Part shown: positions 26,701 to 36,746 of the stretch, in pieces | Layout of the letters: every line of letters begins with the position of its first letter | Position numbering within the stretch: position 1 is the first letter of the stretch | NCBI RefSeq assembly: GCF_020497125.1 | Contig: NC_059075.1 | Coordinates: forward strand, 67,661,321-67,725,320 | Length of the DNA stretch: 64,000 nt | Direction: 5' to 3' | Origin: Mauremys mutica | Lineage: Eukaryota; Chordata; Testudines; Geoemydidae | Made by a program: the position numbers and the translations under genes | Notes under the pieces: generated by a model | Database searches by the model: none | What the model was told of the DNA's origin: nothing | What the model saw: the letters and a program-made list of their open reading frames with translations, nothing else

Positions 26701-26846
26701 AAGGAGGATCTCCACATGACTCCTCAGGAGCAGGAGTTCACACAGAGCCCTCTACTGGGGTGAAAAGAGGAAGAACAAGAGAACCCTCTGCTTCCACCTA
26801 CATGCTCCTGCTGATGTCCCTGGACTGGTGCCTGGCCACCTGCCAA
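23723..26846. other. Intergenic DNA without a supported gene
   Basis: The longest frame (plus, 24068-24373, 101 codons) has no recognisable domain. There is a (GTT)n run near 24757-24768. Nothing else is recognised. Confidence 0.35.
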
Positions 26847-26848
26847 TA

Positions 26849-26968
26849 GGGTGACCAGATATCCCGATTTTTTAGGGACAGTCCCGATATTTTTTTGGGG
26901 GGGGTTATGAGAGTTCCTATTACCCCCCACCCTTGTCTCAATTTTTCACACTTGCTATCTGGTCACCC
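26849..26968. mobile_element. TA-flanked foldback MITE, 120 bp
   Basis: The left end GGGTGACCAGATA and the right end TATCTGGTCACCC are perfect inverted repeats. TA dinucleotides flank both ends (26847-26848 and 26969-26970). The interior has G- and C-rich arms that can pair. The end sequence matches the left end of the larger element at 27283. Confidence 0.8.
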
Positions 26969-27790
26969 TAGCTGTCAGCCCCTGAGGTCTTTGCACAGGA
27001 GGTCTGACCAGGTATCTGTCCTCCTCACCTGGCAGGATTGAAGGGGATCCTGGAGAGACCCTAGTTTGCCTGAAGACAGGAAGTGATGGGACAGAGAGGA
27101 AGGAGGCCTCAGCCAGTCTGATGAAAAGCAGTGGCAGCCCACTCCTCCAGTCCAATAGCTGGCTCTTGTGTGGGTGGCCCATGTGATCACCAGCCCAAGC
27201 TTTGGCAGGGCCACAGTGGGAGCAGAAGTGGAGTCACAACACAGGGATATGGCCAGGGGGCCCCTGTGTAGGGATATACCTAGGGTGACCAGGTGTCTGA
27301 TTTTCAACCAGAACACCTGGTTGAAAAGGGATCCTGGTGGTTCCGGTCAGCACCGCTGACCAGGCCATTGACTATCCAATTGGTGGCACCACACAGTGGG
27401 GCTAGCAGGCTCCCTGCTAGCATCTGCGCCGCGTAGCTCCTGGGAAACAGCCAGCATGTCCTCCCTCTGACTCCTATGGGTAGGGACAGCTAGGGGGCTC
27501 CGCACACTGTTCCCGCCCAAAGTGCCACCCCACAGCTCCCATTGGCCAGGAATCTGCTACCAATGGGAGGTGCGGGGGCAGTGCCTGGGGATGGGCACCC
27601 AGAGCCGCCTGGCCAGCACCCAGAGCCGCCTAGCCGTGCTGCTATGTAGGAGCTAGAGAGGGGACATGCCGCTGCTTCCAGGAGCTGCTTGAGGTAAGTG
27701 TCCCCCAGCCTGCACCCCTGACCCGCTCCCAGGCCCCAACCCCCTGCCCCAGCCCTGATCCCCCTCCAACCCTCTGAAGCCCTCAATTTC

Positions 27791-28620
27791 AGCCCAGAGC
27801 ACCCTCCTGCACCCCAAACCTCTCATCCCCAGACCCACCCCAGAGTCTCCACCCCCAGCCAAAGCCCTCACTCCCCCCACTCCAATCCCTTTCCCTGGCC
27901 CTGATCCCCCTCCCACCCTCTGAACCCCTCGATCTCAGCCCAGAGCACCCTCCTGCACCCCAAACCTCTCATCCCCAGACCCACCCCAGAGTCTGCACCC
28001 CCAGCCAAAGCCCTCACCCCCCCACACTCCAATCCCCTTCCCTGGCCCTGATCCCCCTCCTGCCCTCCGAACAGGGGCGGCTCTACCTTTTTGGCCGCCC
28101 CAAGCAGTCAGGCGCGGGAGACGCCCCGGGAGCAGCGGACCTCCCGCGGGCATGACTGCAGAGGGTCCGCTGGTCGCGCGGTTCGGCTGGACCTCCCGCA
28201 GCTGCGGACGGTTCGCAGGTCCGGCGGCTCCGCTTGAGCTGCCGCAGGCATGCCTGCGGGAGGTCCAGCCGAGCCGCGCGACCAGCGAACCGTCCGCAGT
28301 CATGCCTGCGGCAGGTCCAGTCGTCCCGGGGCTCCGGTGGACCTCCCGCAGGCATGACTGCGGCAGGTCCGCCGGCCCAGCCTGCCGCCCCCCCGGGAAA
28401 GGGCCGCCCCACGCGCGTGCTTGCCGCGCTGGGGTCTGGAGCCGGCCCTGCCTCCGAACCCCTCAGTCCCAGCCCAAAGCACCCTCCTGCACCCCAAACC
28501 CCTAATTCCCAGCCCCACTCTAGAGCCCGCACCCCCAGCAGGAGCCTTCACACACTCCTGCACCCTACCCCCCTGCCCCAGCCTGAAGCCTCCTCCTGCA
28601 CCCTGAACCCCCTCATTTCT
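27791..28620. repeat. C-rich tandem repeat, period about 146 bp
   Basis: The motif AGCCCAGAGCACCCTCCTGC begins at 27791 and 27937. A third copy, AGCCCAAAGCACCCTCCTGC, begins at 28471. Removing the inserted MITE plus one duplication (387 bases) puts the third unit 147 bases after the second. The long frames across this block are composition artefacts. Confidence 0.75.
28072..28450. mobile_element. hAT-type GC-rich MITE, perfect 8 bp target duplication
   Basis: This is a 379 bp element beginning CAGGGGCGGCTCTA and ending GGAGCCGGCCCTG. The 8 bp duplication CCTCCGAA is at 28064-28071 and 28451-28458. The interior is built of repeated inverted arms of CCTCCCGCAGGCATG type with many CpGs, so it folds strongly. 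A related element is at 53093-53356. It inserted into the C-rich tandem repeat. Confidence 0.88.
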
Positions 28621-28867
28621 GACCCCGCCCAGAACTGGCACCCCTAGCTGGAGTCCTCAGCTCCTCCCGCACCCCAACCCCCAGCCCAGTGAAAATGAGT
28701 GAGTGAGTTAGGGTAGGGGAGAGCGAGTGACAGAGGGAGGGGGGATGGAGTGAGCAGGGGTGGGGCCTCAGAAAAGGGGCAGGGCAGGGGTGGGGCTTCT
28801 GGGAAGGGGTGGGGCAGGGGCAGGGCAGGGGTTTCGGTTTTGTGTGATTAGAAAGTTGGTAACCCTA

Positions 28868-30438
28868 GATATGCTACAAAGCTAGTTTAGTCAGACCTGA
28901 GACTCAAGCTCAGAATCTAAATGTGGCTCAGATCTGGGGTATTATTGGTGGGACGTGGCCCCACCAGCTGTAATAATCCACCGCCCCTAGAGAGAGGCTC
29001 GGCTATCTGCACAATTACAGGCAGTGGGACAGGAGGGACCTTGTACCTTTCATAGACACTCCTGTGTAGATGCCCTGGTAGAGTAGAGAGCTGGATACAT
29101 GTGAATCCCAAAGCTCCAATTATCTTTCGTTCCATTGGATTTCTACTGTTAGGATTTTGCTTGTGGCTAGGAGTTGGGAATAGGAATAGTAACAGAGAGA
29201 ATCACATGCAGGGATCAATACATAGGAGCATAAAGAGACAGGCTGAAAGAATGAGATACAGAGCATGGACATGAGCCAGTAAACATGAAAAAGAGCAACA
29301 CAGTTAAGTAAAGTAAATCATGACTAGTTCTTTGACGTAAGTGGTTTCCCCAGGGATTCCCATGTGCTTGCATATTCAGGGCATTATGCTAAAACATTTG
29401 CAAAATAGCGCCAGCTGAAGAAGAGCTGAGATTTGTTAGAGCAATTCCAAAAATAGCATGGAAAAATACAGCACTAGGATTGGTTGATAAGGATTCCAAA
29501 TGATGTGTGGTATGCAATCCAATATTCCAACATGGACCAGTACTTGTCTGTCCCGTAAGTGTGAATATCAGTCCTCCACTTCAAACAATAGAATTAAACT
29601 GCCAAAGAGAATGCTCAAAAGCAAAGAAAACTGATAAAATCACAAAACTCAACAAACAGCATCTAAAGTTGGATGGCTTAGCATATCCTCTGTCGTTGGC
29701 AACCAATGGACTGGAACAGCAAGTGGTACCAGAGGTCATGTGTGGCAGAACGATGTGAGGACACATGAGTGAGACAGCTTGGAGTGCTGGAGGTCATGCA
29801 CGGGAAAAGCTGTGGGGAGTGGCAAATCAGGATTGGAATAGAATGGGATGCTACACATCTGAACTGAGGTACACGGGCAGACCAGTGGGGGATTAGACCT
29901 TGAATTGCTTCGTAGATTGAAGACTGAATTGCTCGGGCAGAACAATGTGTGGGGGTACGTAGATGAGGCCTACTCACACTGAGCATGGATCCAGCTGGAA
30001 TGAGTCATTGATTCATCTTCACCATTCACTGGGGGGTGGGGAGAGGTACTTTTCTCAGGACAATATTAGCAAATCCTTTCATTATCCACCCACACCCCAG
30101 CTAGAAATAAAAACTCCTCTCTCCTTTTCATCCCAAGATGTGAATGAGTAAGAATATAATCATGGGCTCTCAAGCAGCTGTTAAAAAAAAGAACATTAGT
30201 GTCTGACATTCACACAAGTGGATAATTTTAATTTTGCAGCCACTGTCCTAATTTGCTGGAAGAAAAGACATGGTGGAAAATACCAGAATTGTTAAGTCTT
30301 GCCTTTATTCGTCTACACACACAAGGTGTATGACTTTAACAAGACAGATATAGTTAAAGTAGAACATCCCACGAGTGTGGACCGAATTAGAAAGAATTAT
30401 ATAGCAGTATAGCTATTCCTGTATGGGAAGGGGAATAA
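28868..30438. other. Intergenic DNA without recognised features
   Basis: No gene is supported; only short open frames without family resemblance are seen. Confidence 0.35.
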
Positions 30439-31088
30439 GGCTATGTCTACACATGGAGCACTTTACTGCTATAGGAATAGCAGTATACAATACCAGTAAA
30501 GCACTCCTACTGTGGACACAGCTAAACCAGCAACGCTGCGCTCTGTAGCTGTATAGTTAGACACTCCCACATGAGTGAGCAAAGGTAAAAGTAAACAATA
30601 AACGCGCAATTTTGCTGGTATAACTGCACCTACACTAGGGGCTTTTGCTGACACCACTATACTGGTCATGAATCACACCTCTTCACACCCCTGACTGACA
30701 TAGCTATGCTAGCAAAAGTCTGTAGTGGCCTAAAGCTATACTGGGATAAGGCCCTTCTATACCAGTATACTTATGTCTGCACTGGGGGCTGTACCGATCT
30801 AACTATATCAGTAAAAAAATCAGTCAGACCCCTAACCAGCATAGGCCTGGTCTACACTGGGGGGAGGGGGTGAATCTACTACTGCCACTCCCCCGTCGAC
30901 TCTGCCTGCGCCTCTCGCCAAGCTGGAGTACAGGAGTCAACGGGAGAGTGCTCGGGGATTGATTTATCATGTCTAGACTAGACACGATAAATCTATCCCC
31001 GCTGGATCGATCGCTGCCCGCCGATCCAGCCGGTAGTGAAGACGTACCCATAGTTACACTGGCACAAAAACTGTGTGTAGACCAGGCC
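30439..31088. mobile_element. Harbinger-like MITE (outer), interrupted by a second MITE
   Basis: The left end GGCTATGTCTACACA follows TAA. The right end on the minus strand reads GGCCTGGTCTACACA. These resemble the ends of the autonomous Harbinger at 34373. The right flank does not show a clean TAA copy, so the exact boundary is uncertain. A second MITE sits inside it at 30844-31049. Confidence 0.55.
30844..31049. mobile_element. Harbinger-type MITE (inner, nested), ATA duplication
   Basis: This is a 206 bp element beginning GGCCTGGTCTACACTGG and ending GTGAAGACGTACCC. These are close to the two ends of the 4 kb Harbinger element (AGCCTGGTCTACACT and GTGTAGACGTACCC). The flanks are ATA at 30841-30843 and 31050-31052. 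An internal palindrome (TCTAGACTAGA) lies near its middle. It inserted into the outer MITE. Confidence 0.75.
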
Positions 31089-32544
31089 TTTGAGGGTTGT
31101 CTGGGTGACTCAGATGTGCATTTTGTGTTTTCTTTGCAGCCCTCATTGAACGGGATGTGGGCAGGGGTTTCTTAACATATAGCCTCTCTCCCAATTGTCT
31201 TCACTAAATAGGTGTTTACAAATACCAAACCCCCAGAGAGTTTTAAATGGTTTGAATGAAAATCATTTCCGCTCTCACTGGTTCACAGTAGCTTGTGCTG
31301 CCTTATGCATGCATGATTCTGCCAGCTCTCCAGTCACCCACAGTCTGCCAGTGAAGGCAGGATCAGAATTCCTAGCTTGAAAAACAAACAAAAACCAAGA
31401 GCCAAACCACCCTTTCGGGCCTTATCTCTGAAGCATAAGCAGTAAAAAAGTCGCATGGCCTTTATTCTTTTGCAGGGCACTAAAAAGCCCTATTTCCCTC
31501 TCCTCCTTCCCCTCCCCTACTGGGATCTCACCCTCTTGTCACCTAAGTTCCACTCGCTCCCTTCCAGCTCCAACAAAGTCCCAATTTCTTGCCTCTTCTT
31601 CTCTGCAGAGTCTCCATCTCTTGCCTGCATTCTTATTGCCCTTTCCCTCTGCTCTAACCTCCCAACTCTCCTGCCTCTCCCCTCCTCTAAAGTGACACCA
31701 GCCCTTTCCAGATGTCCTCCTAATTTCTCTCTTGTGCTATGTAGTTTCTGTTCATTCTCCATAGCCAGACTCACTGGCCACTACCCCTGAGGCCCTAACC
31801 TTAAGCCCGTGTTCTGGTCTGGATGTGAAAGCAACAGCCAGGGACATTTCCCTTGTGGTTCCTCTGCTGACTATGTTATATTTCCTCTCCGCACTGCAGT
31901 CAAGAGTTGGGCAGAGGTGAGGGGGTATCAAGAGGCCCACTTGCTATAGAGCAGAGTGGAGAAGGGGACACAACTGCACTCCTTCCCTTGGGAGAAAGTT
32001 GAATGGGACAAGTGTGTCTCATGCTCCCCTTTAATTACACCTGAGCTCAGTCTGCTTAGCTCATCAATTCCTCACCCTTTCCACTGAGACAGCTGACAAG
32101 GGGTCCCTGGAATCAAGTGTGCAGGGAGGTTAAAAGTGGGAGAGGAGAGAATGGAAGGGAGCCACCCCCTAGCCCTACAGCACATACTAGTCTGGTGTAG
32201 CACCATGGCTGAAGTAGAGGCCATCCAAAGGGACCTAACAGCACCTTCTAAGCTTCTGATCTGATTTTCAGAAGTGCTGAGCATACACTTCACTGGGAGT
32301 TGCAGGGGATCAGCATTCTGAAAACCTGTCCATATACCAACACCCACATGTTTTCTCCCTCCCTTTCTAGCAACCATTTCAGCCACTACTGAAACATAAC
32401 CACATCTGAGTGGAACACAGCAGCTATTTTACAGCACATCACATTTCCATGCTTCAGGGCTTCAATTAGCTGGGGTTGGGAAGCATTTTTCTCTCCACAT
32501 TATTGTTCAGCAATAGAAGCGGCAGGAGAGAAAAGAAGCACAGT
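31089..32544. other. Intergenic DNA without recognised features
   Basis: A pyrimidine-rich block at 31480-31740 produces overlapping open frames on both strands (85 and 111 codons) that look like low-complexity artefacts. No gene is supported. Confidence 0.35.
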
Positions 32545-33690
32545 TTCATAAGAACATAAGAATGGCCACACTGGGTCAGACCAATGGTCCATCTAGCCCA
32601 GTATCCAGTCTTCTGACAGTGGCCAGTGAACAGAACAGCTAATCATCAAGTGATCCATCCCATGTTGCCCATTCCCAGCTTCTGACAAACAGAGACTAGG
32701 GATGCCATCCCTGCCCATCCTGGCTAATAGCCATTGATGGACCTATCCTCTATGAACTTATCTAGTTCTTTTTGGAACCCTCTTATAGTCTTGGCCTTCA
32801 CAACATCCTCTGGCAAAGAGTTCCACAGACTGACTGCTTTGTGTGAAAAACAAAGGAAGTATTTTGTTTTAAACCTGCTGCCTATTAATTCCATTTGGTG
32901 ACCCCTCAGTTCTTGTGTTATGAGGAGGAGTAAATAAATAACACTTCCTTATTTACATTCTCCACACCACCATGATTCTATAGACCTCTATCATATCCCC
33001 CATTAGTCGTCTCTTTTCCAAGCTGAAAAGTCAGTCTTATTAATCTCTCCTCATATGAAAGCTGTTTCATACCCCTAATAATTTTTGTTGCCCTTTTCCA
33101 ATTTCAATATCTCTTTTTTGAGATGGGGCGACCGGAGATGCACGCAGTATTCAAGATGTGGGCATACCATGGATTTATATAGAGGCAGTATGATATTTTC
33201 AGTCTTATTATCTATCCCTTTCCTAATGAGTCCCAACATTGTTCGCTTTTTTGACTGCCGCTGTACATTGAGTGGATGTTTTCAGATAACTATCCACAAT
33301 GACTCCATGATCTTTCTTGAGTGGTAACAGCTAATTTAGACCCCATCATTTTATATGTATAGTTGGGATTATGTTTTCCAATGTGCATTACTTTGCATTT
33401 ATCAACATTGATTTTAATCTGCCATTTTGTTGCCCGGTCACCCAGTTTCGTGAGATCCCTTTGTAACTCTTTGCAGTCTGCTTTGGACTTAACTATCTTG
33501 AGGAATTTTGTATCATCTGCAAATTTTGCCACTTGACTGTTTACTCCATTTATGAATAGGTTGAACAGTACCGGTCCCTGAACAGACCCCTGAACATATC
33601 ACTATTTACCTCTCTCCATTCTGAAAACTGACCATTTATTCCTATCTTTTAACCAGTTAGTGATTCAGTTTCATACCCTTTTCTGAAGCA
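32545..33690 (-). mobile_element. CR1 LINE, 5' truncated, minus strand, with RT C-terminal relic
   Basis: The 3' end is at the left (plus strand ATAAGAACATAAGAATGGCC). The element extends about 1.1 kb. On the minus strand at 33290-33532 the reverse-transcriptase catalytic box appears as FADDTKFLKIV, followed by CKELQRDLTKLGDRATKWQ and KCKVMHIG, which are typical CR1 ORF2 palm/thumb features. Further 3' the frame is interrupted, so it is a dead copy. Confidence 0.9.
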
Positions 33691-33900
33691 GCTGGGGTTG
33701 GACACTGACTGGGATGTTAATTCTTATGTTCTTATTTCTCAGCTGAGAAACCCAGCTCTCTCAGAACAGCCTAACCAAAAACAGGACTTAAGCTCACTTG
33801 CAGACAGCAAGATCTTTCTTTTGCCTATTAATGTGCATGTGTCGTGTGTGGGAAGAGGGGCTATCCTTTAACAGACACACTGACCCACAATCAGGGATAC

Positions 33901-34018
33901 TTTGGCTATCAGGGAATTAGTTTTGTTCCTGCTTTCAGTTGTCAGTTGTAGTGCATTGTTTTGGCTATCAGGGAATTTGTTTTGTTCCTGCTTTTAGTTG
34001 TCAGTCCATAGCATTGTG
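33901..34018. repeat. Two-copy tandem duplication, period 59 bp
   Basis: TTTGGCTATCAGGGAAT begins at 33901 and again at 33960. The two units continue in parallel through TTTTGTTCCTGCTTT and AGTTGTCAGT, differing at scattered positions. It is a local duplication of unknown origin. Confidence 0.8.
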
Positions 34019-34759
34019 TTCTGTCTCCATGTACAAGAAATAGTGTGCAGTGGGAAGGGGTGAGGAAGGGTAAGATGAGAGTGGTGGCTTTTTCTGAAAT
34101 GAAATGCTTTCCCTTCCCATTGAAACTACATTTTGTCTCCTCAAATAATCCTGCTCCTAAGTCTTGCTGCACGAGGGCTCAGCTTTTGGATGGCTGCACC
34201 TTCGTTCTTGGTAATTTCCCCAACCTTCTCACTGTCCCATGCTGCATCTGAAAGATCAGCTGTGATAACAAGTAGGGTGTCAGTGAGACTTAGCTACTCA
34301 GTGGGACTTAGCAAAGAGAGAGCCTTAGCATGCAGGTGAAGGGCTGTCCCGGGCACTATTGTCTGTTACTAAAGCCTGGTCTACACTAGGCGTTTAAATC
34401 GGTTTTAGGAGCGTAAAACCGATTTAACGCCACAACCGTCCACACTAGGAGGCACCTTATATCGATTTTAATGGCTCTTTAAATCGGTTTCTGTACTCCT
34501 CCCCGACGAGAGGAGTAGCGCTAATATCGGGATTAACATATCGGAATAGGGTTAGTGTGGCCGCAAATCGACGGTATTGGCCTCCGGGCGGTATCCCACA
34601 GTGCACCACTGACCGCTCTGGACAGCATTCTGAACTCGGATGCACTGGCCAGGTAGACAGGAAAAGCCCCGCGAACTTTTGAAATTCATTTCCTGCTTCC
34701 CCAGCGTGGAGAGCTCATCAGCACAGGTGACCACGCAGAGCTCATCAGCACAGGTAACA

Positions 34760-35312
34760 ATGCAGTCTCCTGAGAATCGAAAAAGAGCCCCAGCATGGAC
34801 TGCACAGGAGGTACTGGATCTGATCGCTATATGGGGAGAGGATTCAGTGCTAACAGAACTGCGTTCCAAAAGACGAAATGAAAAAGTATTTGAAAGAATT
34901 TCTAAGGCTATGACGGATAAAGGCCACAGCAGGGACTCAGTGCAGTGCAGAGTGAAAGTTAAGGAGCTCAGACAAGCCTACCAGAAAACCAAAGAAGCAA
35001 ACGGAAGGTCCGGGGCAGGTCGAAAAACATGCCGCTTCTATGCTGAGCTGCATGCAGTTTTAGGGGGCTGCGCCACAAGTACCCCACCCCTGATCGTGGA
35101 TTCCGAGGTGGGGGTTGTAATCTCTGCCATGGCTGAGGATTATGCAGACGGGGAAGATGAAGATGAAGAAGAGGAGGAAGACCTAGCAGAGAGCACACAG
35201 CACTCCGTGAGCCCCAGCAGCCAGGAGCTTTTTATCACCCTGACGGAATTACCCTCCTCCCAGCCCTCCCAAGCAAGTATCCCAGACAATGACACCATGG
35301 AAGGGAGCTCTG
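34760..35312 (+). CDS. Harbinger MYB/SANT-like DNA-binding protein, exon 1
   Basis: In PIF/Harbinger elements this second protein helps bring the transposase to the nucleus and to the element ends. The ATG at 34760 is chosen because the domain follows directly; an in-frame ATG at 34640 would add a repetitive SSAQVT leader. Residues about 10-100 form a trihelix/MADF-like SANT fold: WTAQEVLDLIAIWGEDSVL, then CRVKVKELRQAYQKTKEAN, then CRFYAELHAVLGG. An acidic stretch (DGEDEDEEEEEDLAE) and a Ser/Pro-rich part follow. The exon ends at a consensus donor GTGAGT (35313-35318), leaving one base of a codon that is completed by exon 2. Confidence 0.85.
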
Positions 35313-35417
35313 GTGAGTGTACCTTTGTAAATAGCAAACATTGTTTTTTAAGCAAGCGTTTTTTAATGATTGATTTGCCCTGAGGACTTGGGATGCATTC
35401 GCAGACAGTATAGTTAC

Positions 35418-35944
35418 TTAGAAAAGTTTGTTAACATGTCCGGGGATTGAGAGGAAATCCTCCAGGGACATCTCAATGAAGCACTCCTGTAGGTACTCCA
35501 GAAGCCTTTGCAGAAGGTTTCTGGGCAAGGCAGCCTTGTTCCGCCCACCATGGTAGGACACTTTACCACGCCATGCATGTAGCAAGTAATCAGGTATCAT
35601 TGCGTGGCAAAGCATAGCAGCGTATGGTCCCGGTGACTGCTGGCATTCAAGAAGTATCCGTTCTTTATCTTGTTGTGTTATCCTCAGCAAAGTGATATCG
35701 TTCAGGATAACCTGGTTAAAAATCAGGAATTTAATTAAGGGGGATGGCCATTTTCCTACTGGGTTCGTGGACTGCAGCAGCTTAAAAAAATCCTTTCCTC
35801 CACGTAGCCAAGCGGGGGGAGGGGAGGAATGAAATGCCGATGATCTTTTTTGTGTTTGGTCAGCGGGGCTTCCCCAAGCTACCAGCCACGCAGTGGGGGG
35901 TGGGGGGTGGGAAGGGTGTTGATTAGCAGGGAGCTAGCGTGGTA
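35418..35944 (-). CDS. Unassigned antisense open frame inside the Harbinger MYB intron
   Basis: On the minus strand this frame is free of stops for about 175 codons, ending at TAA 35418-35420. The last 97 codons look like genuine protein. They start at a good acceptor (pyrimidine-rich tract ending TTTTTAACCAG, exon from 35711) and include DITLLRITQQDKERILLECQ, MLCHAMIPDYLLHAW and LEDFLSIPGHVNKLF. An ATG at 35690 allows a 90-residue product without splicing. The upstream half is Pro/Ser-rich and less convincing. It does not resemble the MYB-like protein or the DDE transposase, and I do not recognise the family. It could be a third transposon gene, an alternative last exon of the transposase transcript, or a captured host exon. 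Confidence 0.5.
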
Positions 35945-36216
35945 TTAGCCATGCGTTGGGGGGAGGGGTAAATCACTACAGACGCCGAAAGACAGTGGCT
36001 TACCATGGCCGCATGCAAGCTGAATTCTGAAGCCTGGACCTGTGTCTGTGAGATCTGTAACTCCAGAGCTGCAGGCACTCACTATTAAGATGAAAAATGC
36101 GACCTTGTAGGGAAATCACATGTGCTATGTAAGGTGAATAGAGCTGTTCACTGTGAAAGAGTATAACCATTGTTCTGTAAAATGTATCTTTCTAAATATT
36201 TCTCTCCCTCATGCAG

Positions 36217-36746
36217 CTGCAAATTTTTCAACCATCCCTCCTCCATCCCAAAGGCTAGCACAGATAAGGCAGAGGAAAAAGAAGACGCGAGATGAAATGT
36301 TCTCGGATATTATGGAAGTTACACGCAATGAAAGAGCTCATCTGAATGAGTGGAAGGACGTGGTATCAAATTACAGGAAAGAGGCCAGTGAACGTGAGGA
36401 CAGGAGGGACACCCGAGATGAGAGGTGGCGGCAGGAAGACCGGCAGGAAAATCAGCGGTGGCGGCAGGAAGATCAGCGGTGGCGGGATGCAACTCTGGGG
36501 CTGCTGCGTGATCAAACTGACATGCTCCGGCGTCTGGTGGAGCTTCAGGAACGGCAGCAGGATCACAGAGTGCCGCTGCAGCCCCTGTATAACCACCCTC
36601 AACCCTCACCATGTTCCATATCCTCCTCACCCAGACGTGTAAGAACGCGTGGGGGGAGGCTCCGTGCACCCGCCCACTCCAGTCAATCAAGGGGGGTTGG
36701 GTGTTCATCAACAAACACAGCAGTCACACTGTACCCTGGCCATTGA
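36217..36746 (+). CDS. Harbinger MYB/SANT-like protein, exon 2
   Basis: A pyrimidine-rich acceptor ending CTCATGCAG precedes 36217. Joining to exon 1 restores an Ala codon and keeps the frame. The combined protein is about 360 residues. The exon encodes a basic segment (RQRKKKTRDEMF) followed by a charged helix with repeated RWRQEDQ-type units (about 36421-36486), then LERQQ-type helix and a Ser/Arg-rich tail ending at 36746. Its last 23 bases overlap the end of the oppositely oriented transposase frame. The charged helix probably mediates protein contacts; that is inference. Confidence 0.82.

Larger units (their letters stand above)
27283..28865. mobile_element. Larger TA-flanked non-autonomous element with C-rich tandem core
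   Basis: The left end GGGTGACCAGGTGTCTGA is preceded by TA at 27281-27282. The right end reads GGTAACCC followed by TA at 28866-28867, so its reverse complement GGGTTACC matches the left end at 7 of 8 bases. The core is a C-rich tandem repeat (27791 onward) interrupted by a hAT MITE. It shares its left end with the 120 bp MITE at 26849, so the two probably belong to one superfamily. There is no real coding sequence. Confidence 0.6.

Noticed and set aside
28083..28647. Long overlapping open frames of Pro/Arg/Gly-rich peptides
   Set aside because: They lie in the GC-rich hAT MITE and the C-rich tandem repeat, where stop codons are rare by composition.
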